In this document: positions 44,893 through 53,172 of the stretch, piece by piece | Layout: the number at the start of each line of letters is the position of its first letter | Position numbering within the stretch: the first letter of the stretch is position 1 | Source: Lichenicoccus sp963693035 | GTDB taxonomy: Bacteria; Pseudomonadota; Alphaproteobacteria; Acetobacterales; Acetobacteraceae | DNA: 64,000 nt | Reading direction: 5' to 3' | Assembly: GCA_963693035.2 (NCBI GenBank) | Contig: CAXMMQ010000004.1 | Span: forward strand, 62,001 to 126,000 | Position numbers and translations under genes: made by a program | Notes under the pieces: generated by a model | Told to the model about the DNA's origin: nothing | Seen by the model: the letters and a program-made list of their open reading frames with translations, nothing else | Databases searched by the model: none

Positions 44893-45924
44893 ATGCAAAT
44901 CGTCCTCGACTATCCGACCCTGCGCGTCATCTGGTGGACCCTGCTCGGCGTGCTGCTGATCGGTTTCGCGCTGACCGACGGCCGGGACCTCGGGATCGCG
45001 GCATTGCTGCCGTTCATCGCCCGCAACGAGACGGAACGCCGGATGGCGATCAACGTCGCCGGCCCGAGCTGGGATGGCGACCAGGCCTGGTTCATCCTCG
45101 GCGGCGGCGCCATCTTCGCAGCATGGCCGTTCGTATACGCGGTCAGCTGCTCGGGCTTCTATCTCGCGATGTTCCTGGTCCTGGCTGCGCTGATCCTGCG
45201 GCCGGTCGGGTTCAAGTACCGGTCCAAGCGACCGGAGGCGGCATGGCGCGCGCGCTGGGACTGGGCACTGTTCTTTGGCGGCTTCGTGCCCAGCCTGGTG
45301 TTCGGGGTCGCGGTCGGCAATGTGCTACAGGGCATCCCGTTCCGGCTGGATGGCGACCTGCGCACCTTCTACGAGGGCAGCTTCCTCGGCCTGTTCACCG
45401 CGTTCGCTCTGCTGTGTGGCGTGCTCTCGGTCGCCATGATGGTGCTGCACGGGCCGGTGCACGAACGCACCCGGCGCTTCGGCGGCATCGCGGCACCGGT
45501 CTGCCTCGCCCTGTTCGCCGCCGGCGGCGCCTATGTCGCGCTGGGTCCGATCGGCTACGCGGTGCAGGGCCTGCCGGACCCGTCCGGCGCCTCGAACCCG
45601 CTGCGCGCCACGGTCGCTGCGCAGGCGGGGGCTTGGCTCGGCAATCTGGCCGCCATTCGTGGATGATCGCGGCCCCCGCCTTCGGGCTGCTCGGCACGGC
45701 GGCGGCCTGGATCGGGCTGCAGCGGCGGCGCAGCTCGGAAATTGTCGCCCTCGCCGGTTCGGCCGCTTCCACCACCGGCATCATCTCGGAGGTCAGGCTC
45801 TCGATGTTTCCGATCATCCTGCCGAGCTCGATCGACCGCCACTCAAGCCTGCTGGTCTGGAACGCCTCGTCGAGCGAGCACACGCTGCTGCTGATGCTGG
45901 TCCTGACCCGAGGGAGGTCGACTG
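44893..45924 (+). pseudogene. cydB: Cytochrome bd oxidase subunit II, degraded
   Basis: The first 257 codons are a clear CydB (TLLGVLLIGFALTDGRDLGI, INVAGPSWDGDQAWFILGGG) from ATG 44893, with GAGGGAGA upstream. The frame stops at 45666; homology continues one frame over from ATG 45663 (MIAAPAFGLLG, then SMFPIILPSSID and SSSEHTLLLMLV). The last helix and tail, some 30 codons, are missing before cydX. With cydA absent apart from a possible last few codons before 44880, the oxidase cannot be made from this locus. Confidence 0.8.
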
Positions 45925-46041
45925 ATGTGGTATTTCACCTGGGTGCTCGTCCTCGGCCTGGCCGTCGCCTTTGGCGTGCTGAACAGCATCTGGTACGAGT
46001 TCGGATTGCCGCCGGACGATGACGAGGTCGCGCATCGCTAG
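45925..46041 (+). CDS. cydX: CydX small subunit of cytochrome bd oxidase
   Basis: 38 codons, ATG 45925 to TAG 46041, with GGGAGG 8 nt upstream. The product starts MWYFTWVLVLGLAVAFGVLN and continues SIWYE with an acidic tail (DDDE), the exact layout of CydX/CbdX, which stabilises the CydAB heme site in the inner membrane. It directly follows the broken cydB and appears itself undamaged, presumably an orphan. Confidence 0.85.
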   Translation: MWYFTWVLVLGLAVAFGVLNSIWYEFGLPPDDDEVAHR

Positions 46042-46136
46042 AAGGAGATGCCGCGCGCGCCGAGACAAGACTTCGGCCGGGACAGCGGCTAGCCTTCCTC
46101 CCCAAGGGCGCAGAGCCCCGGGAGTAGCTTCAGCTC

Positions 46137-47267
46137 ATGGATGCGCCGCCGCAGCCTGCCGTATTCGGCCTGCCGTCCGATACCGGCGGCAAGGATATCG
46201 GCCTGTTCATGCCGACCGCCAATGGCGGCTGGATCCTGTCCTCGACCACGCCGCCGATCGACGGATCGTTTGAATATAACCGGACCGCGGCGCTTCTCGC
46301 CGAGGAGATCGGCCTCGACTTCATCATGTCGATGGCGAAGTTCCGCGGCTATGGCGGCGACACCAACCACTGGGCTTCCGCGCTGGACAGCCTGGTGCTG
46401 ATGTCGGCGCTGGCGGCGCAGACCGGGCGGGTGCGCATCTGGACCACCTTCCATACCCTGCTCCAGAATCCCGCCGTTGCCGCCAAGATGATCGCGACCC
46501 TGGACCATGTGAGCCATGGCCGCGCCGGCCTCAATGTCGTGCCCGGCGCCTATAAGGGCGAGTTCGCGCAGATGGGGGCATGGCCCGCCGAGATCGGCCA
46601 TGACCAGCGCTACGATCTCGCGACCGAATGGCTGCAGGCGGTCAAGCGTCTCTGGACCGAGGATTCGGTCACCGCGCATGGCCGCTACTTCACCCTCGAG
46701 GATTGCCGGTCGCTGCCGAAGCCGGTGCAGACGCCGCGCCCGTTCATCGTCGCGGCCGGCATGTCGGAGCGCGGCATGCGGTTCGCCATCGAGGAGACCG
46801 ACGCCATCTTCGTCGGCGGCTGCGACGATACCGAGCTGCTGCGTGTCAGTCATGACGCGAAGGCGCTCGCGCGCTCCGCCGGGCGCCGGCTACGCACCTA
46901 TGCGATGATGATCCTGGTGATCGAGGACAGCGACGCCGCCGCCGAGGCCACCGTCGCGCATTACCGGTCCGGTTTCGACGAAGGCGCGTTCTACGGCATG
47001 CTGCGCTCGTACGGCATGATCGATGCCGAGATCGGCCGCGAGAACGCCTTTACCGCACGCGCCCGTTCCGGCATCACCGCGCCGCACATCGCCGGCAGCC
47101 CAGAAACCGTCACCCGCCGGATGACCGGGCTGATGCAGCAATGCGATCTCGACGGCATGATGCTCATCTTTCCCGACTATCAGGCCGGGCTGCGCCGGTT
47201 CGGCGCCGATATTCTGCCGGCCTTGCGCAGGCATTTCACGACCGCCGATCCGGGCTACATCAGGTAA
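46137..47267 (+). CDS. LLM-class flavin-dependent monooxygenase (RutA-like)
   Basis: 376 residues of the luciferase-like FMN monooxygenase family. The arrangement DIGLFMPTANGGWI, LDFIMSMAKFRGYGG and the Asn/Gly-rich VVPGAYKGEFAQMG parallels the pyrimidine oxygenase RutA and related dimethylsulfone/alkane monooxygenases. No rut partner genes are nearby, so the substrate is open. GGAG lies about 9 nt before ATG 46137. It is the only full-length enzyme gene among surrounding pseudogenes. Its end overlaps the SulP remnant by 13 nt. Confidence 0.85.
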   Translation: MDAPPQPAVFGLPSDTGGKDIGLFMPTANGGWILSSTTPPIDGSFEYNRTAALLAEEIGLDFIMSMAKFRGYGGDTNHWASALDSLVLMSALAAQTGRVRIWTTFHTLLQNPAVAAKMIATLDHVSHGRAGLNVVPGAYKGEFAQMGAWPAEIGHDQRYDLATEWLQAVKRLWTEDSVTAHGRYFTLEDCRSLPKPVQTPRPFIVAAGMSERGMRFAIEETDAIFVGGCDDTELLRVSHDAKALARSAGRRLRTYAMMILVIEDSDAAAEATVAHYRSGFDEGAFYGMLRSYGMIDAEIGRENAFTARARSGITAPHIAGSPETVTRRMTGLMQQCDLDGMMLIFPDYQAGLRRFGADILPALRRHFTTADPGYIR

Positions 47268-48060
47268 TAGAAGCGATCCTCCCGCGGCGTGGCCGTCGCC
47301 GACAGCTCGCTGCGGATGCACCGGATTGCGGCCAGCGTCGCAAAATCCTCGGCGTCGCCCTGCAACCGCTGGAACGCTCCCAGCAGGTCCGGCTGCACGC
47401 CCGCCAGCCAGATCCTGAGCCCGTCCCGCCGCGCCTCCTGCAGGAAGCGCTCGAACTGCTCCAGGCTCACGCGTCCGGGGTTGCGCACCCGCTTGAGGCG
47501 AAGCAGCACATGCCGGACCTTCCGGTGCTGCGCGGTGCTGCGGATCTCCGCGAACGTGCGCTCGAGCTCCGGAGCGGCGCCGAAGAACAGCTCGCCCTGC
47601 AGGTCGAACAGCACGAAATCCTCGGCCACGCGGTCGGTCTTGCGCCGTTCCCGCTCGCGTCGCGGTGACCCAGGACGATGCCGGCAGCCATGCGCGAGGC
47701 GCGCAGCGTGCGGCAAGCCGCTTCAGATCGACCAGCCGGGTCGCGGTCAGCAGCAGCAGGGCGGCGAGCGCCGGCTTGGGCGCGTCGTGCGCCAGCGGCG
47801 CCAGGACCAGGACCGCGACGGCCACGAACTTCCGTGCGAGAGCGTTAGCCAGCGACGGTGCAGCACATGCTGCCCGCCGGTGCCCTGCTCCTTCAGGCCA
47901 AGCGAGGCGCGGCTCGGGATCGAACGAGGCCACCGCCGCGAACACCACCAGCGAGATGGCGCTGGTGGCGCCGTTGATCAGGTGCGAGGACGACCCGAAC
48001 ACCGAGGCGACGAAGGTGACGAGGATCGCCCTGCGGCAGCGAAAATGCCGCCACCGTGAG
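47255..48060 (-). pseudogene. SulP-family sulfate transporter remnant
   Basis: Fragments of a SulP anion permease in several frames: VFGSSSHLINGATSAISLVV from the N-terminal core, then VAVLVLAPLAHDAPKPALAA with LLLLTATRLVDLKRL, and finally a complete STAS domain in one frame (FVLFDLQGELFFGAAPELER, then VRHVLLRLKRV). Most of the 10-14 membrane helices are missing. Two or more frame changes and large internal deletions make it nonfunctional. Confidence 0.72.
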
Positions 48061-48820
48061 TGCCGCGATCGGGTCACGACGGAGACAAGGATCGAGACCA
48101 GGGGATAGACGACCTGCAGGCGCCCGTTCGAGGTCGCCGCCTCGCGCAGGGCGCTGCTCTCCCAAGAGAGGTGGACGACCCCGATCTCCCCGGCGGCAAA
48201 CCTGATCGTGGCCGGCTGCGCGCCCTGGTCAAGCAGGTCGACATGCTGGTACTGCGCCGCAAGGCGCCGGCCGCGGCATCCGAGCCGCCGCGCGTGGTGA
48301 CCGACATCAAGGCCGCCAGCGCCTTGAGCTTGCCGGTGCCGGAACTGCGCGGGTCCGGGACGCGACCGCCACCCCGGGAGCCATCAGGTCCGGCCAGTCA
48401 TGGATGGCGTGCGGGTTGCCGGCCCGCACCACGAAAACGATCGTGGACGTGTAGGGACGCGAGCGGCTTGGCAGCCGGTCGGGCCAATCGGCGGCGATCA
48501 GGCCGCGCTGCCGCACTATCTCGATGTCGGGGGGCAGTTCAAGCGTCACCACGTTGGACGCCTGCTCGCCGAGCGCCACCCGCCTCGCCTGTCGCGACGA
48601 GCCGCAATGCGACAGCACGATCTCCCAGTGCTCCCGGTTGCTTTCTGGTAGGATGCCACGAACACCGGATCGATCGCCTGGTACAAATCGCGGGTGGCGT
48701 CGTACGAGACGTTCACCAGCCGGTGCGGGTCACGGTCCGGCAGATCCCTGGCAACGATGAAGGCAGCGCCGAGCAGGATCGCCGTGACAGCCGCACTTTT
48801 GAGATCGAGTGCACGCTGCC
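48060..48820 (-). pseudogene. Periplasmic sulfate-binding protein remnant (Sbp/CysP)
   Basis: Frames matching Sbp in order: LVNVSYDATRDLYQAIDPVF, then NVVTLELPPDIEIVRQRGLI and RPYTSTIVFVVRAGNPHAIH followed by DWPDLMAPGVAV, then VDLLDQGAQPATIRF and IGVVHLSWESSALREA. At least two frameshifts (near 48620 and 48360) break it. It leads directly into the SulP remnant, so a former sulfate-uptake unit has decayed here. Confidence 0.75.
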
Positions 48821-48870
48821 GTGCAGCCGGAAGCCTGCCGTCGCGTTAGGGAAAGTGCGTCCCGATCCGA

Positions 48871-49071
48871 TCATCTGGACGGTAAGGTCGGCATCCCGCG
48901 GAATTCCCTTTGGGCCTGCAGCTTCAGGTCGGCGAGGCTCGGCAGGATCTGCCCGTGCATCGATCGCAGCCGCTGGTCGATCGCGAAGAACAGCCGCTCG
49001 CCGAGCTTGGACTTCCCGATGGCGGTGCCGACAAAGACACCGTCCACTTCAATGACTTCGGATTCCTGCAT
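48871..49071 (-). CDS. Small conserved-looking protein
   Basis: 66 residues beginning MQESEVIEVDGVFVGTAIG and continuing RLFFAIDQRLRSMHG, PSLADLKLQAQREF. The EVIEVDGVFVG start followed by a PSL-xx-L-xx-QA helix is a pattern I associate with short hypothetical proteins of acetic-acid-type alphaproteobacteria, but I cannot name a family. One frame, no membrane segment. Possibly intact among neighbouring pseudogenes. Confidence 0.5.
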   Translation of the reverse strand: MQESEVIEVDGVFVGTAIGKSKLGERLFFAIDQRLRSMHGQILPSLADLKLQAQREFRGMPTLPSR

Positions 49072-49148
49072 GGGTAGGACTTTCGATGCGCGCCGCCAAT
49101 CAATGGCGTGCGGACTGGAAGATCGACAACTCGACGCACCGTGAACAT

Positions 49149-49573
49149 TCAGTCCACGTGACCTCTACATCGCGGCGATCGCATCCAACGCTCCTTCATG
49201 TCGTCCAATGCATTCCCACACACTAGCCCGCCTTCGCGCCAGTTTGCAACCTTCGTCGTGATTTTGTATAATCACTACATGTTGCCGTGTAAAGCCCACC
49301 CGGGCCGCTGCTCGACACTCCGACCCATCGCCGCTCGCGTACTGCTTTGTCTGCCCGGCTGGGACCGAGAACCGGCCTGCAACCGCATCCTTCAGATCCT
49401 AGATCCTGGAGCAGGCCCGGATCGCCCAGCAACTTTACGACGAACGCGATGGCGTCCGGGTGCGTGTGTGAGGAGACGCTCACGGTCCTGGTGAGAAACT
49501 TCCGTTTGGCGGCGACGCCCCGCGCGCCTAGTCAAGGGAGTGGCGCAGCGCCCGGGAGGTAAGCAGGCTGGCG
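49149..49573. other. Gene-poor stretch containing a strong-looking promoter
   Basis: 425 nt between the small reverse gene and the DMT remnant. Open frames on both strands have poor ribosome sites and shadow-like composition. One short in-frame piece (LEQARIAQQLYDERDGV near 49412-49460) looks protein-like but is too short to place. The promoter at 49244-49272 has no convincing coding target. Confidence 0.4.
49244..49272 (+). promoter_or_regulatory. Sigma-70-type promoter, target unknown
   Basis: TTGCAA (49244-49249), 17-nt spacer, TATAAT (49267-49272): a perfect -10 and a 4/6 match -35, striking in GC-rich DNA. It reads towards the DMT remnant 300 nt away. Confidence 0.55.
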
Positions 49574-49836
49574 ATGCCGTTTCTTCTCGGTTGCGTGATG
49601 TTCGCGGCGATCCTGCATGCGAGCTGGAACGCGGCGCTTCGCGGCGGAAGCGACAAGCTCTGGTCGATGACGCTGATGATGATCGTGATCACCTGCGTCA
49701 CGGCGGTCATGTTGCCCTTCCTGCCCTGGCCGCTTCGGGCGAGCCGGCCGTACGTGATCGCGTCGGCGATCATCCATGTCGGCTACAACCTGACACTCGT
49801 GCGCACCTACCGCTCCGGTGTACCGCCTGCGGTTGA
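49574..49836 (+). pseudogene. DMT/EamA-family transporter, truncated by IS element
   Basis: The first 80 or so codons encode an EamA-type N-terminus: ILHASWNAALRGGSDKLWSM, two helices, then VIASAIIHVGYNLTLVRTYR. Homology ends at the left end of the IS3-family element (49837). The remaining eight helices are not found on the other side of the element, so part of the gene was lost. Confidence 0.75.
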
Positions 49837-49855
49837 TGAGACATCTATGACCAGC

Positions 49856-50740
49856 CTACGCGGCAACCGCGGCGGCTGAAAGCTTCTGGTGCCTGATCTG
49901 CTCGGGAGTTCGGTAATTGAGCTGCTGGATCAGCCAGGTGGAGTTGTAGATGTCGCGGAAGGCGAGCAGCGCAAGCCGTAGTTCTTCGACGGTGTCGAAG
50001 GTCCGGATCCAGAGCAGGTTCTCCTTGAGCGTCCGGATGAAGCGCTCTGCGCAACCGTTGCCCTCGGGCGCCCGGACGAAGGCGGGTGAGCTCTGGATGC
50101 CCAGGAAGCGCATCTCGGTCTGGAAGGTGTCGGACATGTATTGCGAGCCGTGGTCGTGGCGAACGGCAAGGCCGCAGGCGACATCCTTGCCGATCGCACC
50201 GAAGTGCCGTCGCACGCCTTGGCGCAGCGGCTCAAGGGCGTCGAAGCGGGTGCCGCGCCGAGCGGCATGAACGCCGACGCACTCGGCGTTGTGGTGATCG
50301 ACGGTAATGAAGACCGCCACCTGACCTTCCGCGGTCCAGGTCGTGGTCATGTCGGTGCCCCACATGGTGTCGATTGTGGCGGGGATGATGGTGCCGTCAT
50401 GGTTGCGCGGGCCGCGCGGCTGACCAACCCGACCGGGTGCCAGCAGGTTGTTCTCGCGCATGAGCCGCAGCACCCGTCGCAGCGACGTGCGGATGCCGCC
50501 GATCCGCAGCCGTGCCCAGACCTTCCGGTGACCTTCGCCGTGAAAGGGGCTCCTGGAGAGGACGCCACGGATCTGTTCCAGCAGGGCCGCATCCGGCATC
50601 GGGCCTGATGGACCCGGCCTCTGCCGCGCTGGCTCCGACTGGCGATGCCGATAGACGCTCGCTCGCGCACTGCGCCAGATCCGGCAGACCCGGGCGAGGC
50701 CATAGGGCTTGCCGCTGCTGGGCGAGTGCACTCGGCTCAT
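49856..50740 (-). CDS. IS3-family transposase OrfB (integrase core)
   Basis: 294 residues. N-terminal YGLARVCRIWRSARASVYRH, then HTH_21-like SPFHGEGHRKVWARLRIGG and the rve catalytic core with DDE residues in WGTDMTTTW, RHDHGSQYMS and PEGNGCAERFIRTLKENL. ATG 50740 is internal to the natural frame, which upstream reads LLEQKIALLEGNRGLWHAEV. A stop at 50807-50809 separates it from OrfA. Confidence 0.85.
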   Translation of the reverse strand: MSRVHSPSSGKPYGLARVCRIWRSARASVYRHRQSEPARQRPGPSGPMPDAALLEQIRGVLSRSPFHGEGHRKVWARLRIGGIRTSLRRVLRLMRENNLLAPGRVGQPRGPRNHDGTIIPATIDTMWGTDMTTTWTAEGQVAVFITVDHHNAECVGVHAARRGTRFDALEPLRQGVRRHFGAIGKDVACGLAVRHDHGSQYMSDTFQTEMRFLGIQSSPAFVRAPEGNGCAERFIRTLKENLLWIRTFDTVEELRLALLAFRDIYNSTWLIQQLNYRTPEQIRHQKLSAAAVAA

Positions 50741-50804
50741 CGCCTCGACCTCTGCGTGCCAAAGGCCACGGTTGCCCTCCAGTAGCGCGATCTTCTGCTC
50801 CAGC

Positions 50805-51068
50805 AGCTAGCATCTCGCCCAGGCGTGCCTTAAGGCGTTCGCTCTCACGCTCCTCCCCATCCAACGGCTTGCTCGCGAGATTGGCCTCGCCGCCGTCGAG
50901 GAAAGCGTCACGCCAGTTGCTGAGCGTCGCCGCGGTCACACCGAGCGAGCGCGACACCGTATCGAGGTCCTCGCCGCGCAGGAGGCGCAGCACCGCGTCA
51001 CGCTTGCGCTGACGCGACATCCGCCCGCCACGCCCAACCCCCAGTGCATCCAACTGCTTTGTCGTCAT
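50805..51068 (-). pseudogene. IS3-family OrfA (helix-turn-helix), frame broken
   Basis: Starts at ATG 51068 with GGAGGG upstream: MTTKQLDALGVGRGG, then RDAVLRLLRGEDLDTVSRSL and VTAATLSNWRDAFL, ending RLKARLGEML. At 50804-50810 an apparent 4-nt insertion (AGCT) puts OrfB in the +1 frame with an intervening TAG, rather than the -1 frame expected for IS3 programmed shifting. The element is therefore probably unable to make OrfAB. Confidence 0.7.
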
Positions 51069-51112
51069 CGTCCATCCCTCCAGCGGATACCGTCCGCATA
51101 CCGGATGTCTCA

Positions 51113-51423
51113 ATCAACTGTAGAGCGGAGGAATAGCTGTCCATGGCAGTCTATTTGACTGACTGAATTTGCTCATGGTGGTGTTCAAATACACATACTT
51201 GCCTCACGTTGTCTTGCTGCGTATATTGAACAGATTTCGGACGAGATTACTTCGACTGCTGTGGTTCAGCCGCTTGTCCAAGGTCCGTCGAAGCTTGCTG
51301 TATCGAACCCGAGGACCACGCTTACTTTCACGAATGAAAACCCTCATCCAGGCACAGGCGAAAGTCTAGTACAAGTTGTTTTTGACACAGCAAGACTAGC
51401 GGTAATCCTTCTCCCCGACGGTC
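51113..51423. other. AT-richer stretch right of the IS element
   Basis: 311 nt, visibly richer in A/T than its surroundings. One + frame is open from 51159 to 51497 and reads like a real protein tail (HGGVQIHILASRCLAAYIEQ, then DEITSTAVVQPLVQ and SLVQVVFDTARLAVILL), overlapping the convergent SDR gene. It has no start of its own and may be the 3' end of a gene cut off by the IS element. No family recognised. Confidence 0.4.
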
Positions 51424-52203
51424 TCAGATCGACCGGATCGCACCGCCGTCTACCCGCACGCGGCTGCCAGTCACGTAGCACGCAGGCACGCTACTGAGAA
51501 AGGCCACCACACTCGCGAACTCGTCCGGCGTTCCGTAGCGCCCGGCAGGAATGGTTGCCGCTGAGGCTTTCGCGACCTCCTCTTGCGTCTGATCACTCCG
51601 TGCCGCGGCAGCGGCATCCAGTTCGTCGACCCGTCGCGTATGGATGCGTCCCGGAAGGACAACGTTGACCGTGATCCCGTCCCCTGCCACCTCGTTCGAG
51701 AGCGTCTTCGACCAGCCGACGATGGCCGACCGAATGGCATTCGATATCCCGAGATTTGGGATCGGCTGCTCGACCCCGGATGAGGCTATGGTGATGACCC
51801 TGCCCCACCTTTGCTTGATCATGGCCGGGAGAATAAGCCGCGTGGCCTCGAAGAGGTTGGCCGCCATGGCCATGAAGTGCTCGTCCCAGCGGCTGGCCTC
51901 GACTGCTTGTACTGGTCCTGGCGGTGGCCCTCCGGAGTTGTTGACCAGAATATCGATTGGACCAGTACTCAAGACCGCATGGATCGCCGCGAGCAAGGCT
52001 TTCCGGTCTGAGACATCAATTCTTGCGGGTTCGATACGGACTCGCAAGGTCTCCGCCAGGGACGTCCAACCGTCAAGACTGCCGGAACGCGATCCCGCGA
52101 CAACGGTTACCCCTTCCTTTGCCAGCGCGATCGCCACCGCTGCGCCAAGTCCGCGACTGGCGCCCAAGACCAGCGCGCGCCGGCCATTGATGCCGAGATC
52201 CAT
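51424..52203 (-). CDS. SDR-like protein lacking the catalytic tyrosine
   Basis: 259 residues. The cofactor loop VLGASRGLGAAVA and VNNSGGPPPG are SDR-like, and a Ser is present in TIASSGVEQP. However, the YxxxK site is replaced by LGISNAIRSAIVGW, so neither Tyr nor Lys is in place. A subgroup of SDRs with LSNALR here exists and its chemistry is unclear. Its ATG overlaps the aldolase stop (TGATG), so the two are coupled. Last gene of the reverse-strand unit. Confidence 0.82.
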   Translation of the reverse strand: MDLGINGRRALVLGASRGLGAAVAIALAKEGVTVVAGSRSGSLDGWTSLAETLRVRIEPARIDVSDRKALLAAIHAVLSTGPIDILVNNSGGPPPGPVQAVEASRWDEHFMAMAANLFEATRLILPAMIKQRWGRVITIASSGVEQPIPNLGISNAIRSAIVGWSKTLSNEVAGDGITVNVVLPGRIHTRRVDELDAAAAARSDQTQEEVAKASAATIPAGRYGTPDEFASVVAFLSSVPACYVTGSRVRVDGGAIRSI

Positions 52204-53129
52204 CAGTTCAACTCCTCCAAGCGCTTGGTTTGCCGTGCGATCAACCGCTCAACTTCCGCGACCTCGATTGAGCTCAAGCCACGCCCCGGCTGCCTGATAC
52301 GCGCAGACGAGATCGCCCCGCGAGACTGCAAAATATGCTTGCGGATCGCGAGGCCGATCCCCGGCTGCTGCTCGTATCGAACCAGCGGTAGGTAGGCATC
52401 GAACAGGTCGCAGGCCAGGCCAACCTTGCCCTCGGCATGAAGCTCACAGACCCTGACCATCATCTCCGGAAACGCAAACCCTGTCATCGCGCCGTCGGCC
52501 CCGCGCGCGAGTTCTTCCGGAAGGAACAGACCGCCATTGCCCACCAGAATGCTGAGCCGCCGAGCACCCGCCGCTTCGGCCTGCCGCAACGCCGTAATCT
52601 TCTCGAGGCCAGGCCAATCCTCGTGCTTGAGCATGACGAAGGTGGGGATGTCTGCCGCGATCTCCAGCAGGGTGGAAGGAGAGATCTGAACCTCGGTAGC
52701 GAGAGGAAAATCCTGCAGGACGAATGGCGCCGACCCCAGCGTCTTGGCGGTCATCCGGAAGTAATCAACGATCTGCCTGTCCGTTTGGAGCGTATGGGGG
52801 GGCGCAACCATGACGCCTCGTGCGCCGGCTCCGATCGCCGCCTCCGCGAGTTCCTTCATCGAGGCGAAGCCAGGGCTACTGACGCCAACCACCACAGGCA
52901 CCGCGTTATCGACCCGTTTGCAGACCCTTTCCACAAATGCTCGGGCTTCTCCGGATGAAAGCTTGAGCGCCTCACCCATCATGCCCAGGATGGTTATCCC
53001 GGCGACACCCTGAGCAAGGTAGAAATCGACCAGCGGGTCGACTCCCGCCAGATCAAGGTCACCGCGATCATCGAACGGAGTCACCGATATAATGAAGACG
53101 CCGGAGGAAGATTCACTGAGTGTCGACAT
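52203..53129 (-). CDS. DapA-family aldolase/dehydratase
   Basis: 308-residue (beta/alpha)8 lyase of the dihydrodipicolinate synthase/NAL family. The Schiff-base Lys is in FVMLKHEDWPG and the carboxylate-binding loop in GMMGEALKLS. The proton-relay Tyr of DapA (YN.P motif) is replaced: VLQDFPLATE. The family includes aldolases, hydratase-aldolases and deaminating dehydratases acting on 2-oxo acids and hydroxyproline derivatives. The C-terminal extension after residue 280 is charged. Within this cluster it likely processes a ring-opened or oxidised intermediate. Confidence 0.85.
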   Translation of the reverse strand: MSTLSESSSGVFIISVTPFDDRGDLDLAGVDPLVDFYLAQGVAGITILGMMGEALKLSSGEARAFVERVCKRVDNAVPVVVGVSSPGFASMKELAEAAIGAGARGVMVAPPHTLQTDRQIVDYFRMTAKTLGSAPFVLQDFPLATEVQISPSTLLEIAADIPTFVMLKHEDWPGLEKITALRQAEAAGARRLSILVGNGGLFLPEELARGADGAMTGFAFPEMMVRVCELHAEGKVGLACDLFDAYLPLVRYEQQPGIGLAIRKHILQSRGAISSARIRQPGRGLSSIEVAEVERLIARQTKRLEELN

Positions 53130-53172
53130 TGTTCCCTACAGCACGCGAGGCAATGGACCCCTGGAGGCCGAT

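Larger units (their letters stand above)
49837..51112 (-). mobile_element. IS3-family insertion sequence, 1276 nt
   Basis: Bounded by TGAGACATC (49837-49845) and its inverse GATGTCTCA (51104-51112), with TGA...TCA termini as in IS3 elements. It contains a HTH OrfA and a DDE integrase-type OrfB on the reverse strand. No convincing target duplication flanks it, and the interrupted gene does not resume on the right, suggesting a rearrangement after insertion. Confidence 0.85.

Noticed and set aside
49198..49494. 98-codon forward frame downstream of the TATAAT promoter
   Set aside because: Starts before the promoter, lacks a ribosome site, and the Cys/Arg/Pro-rich product matches nothing I recognise.
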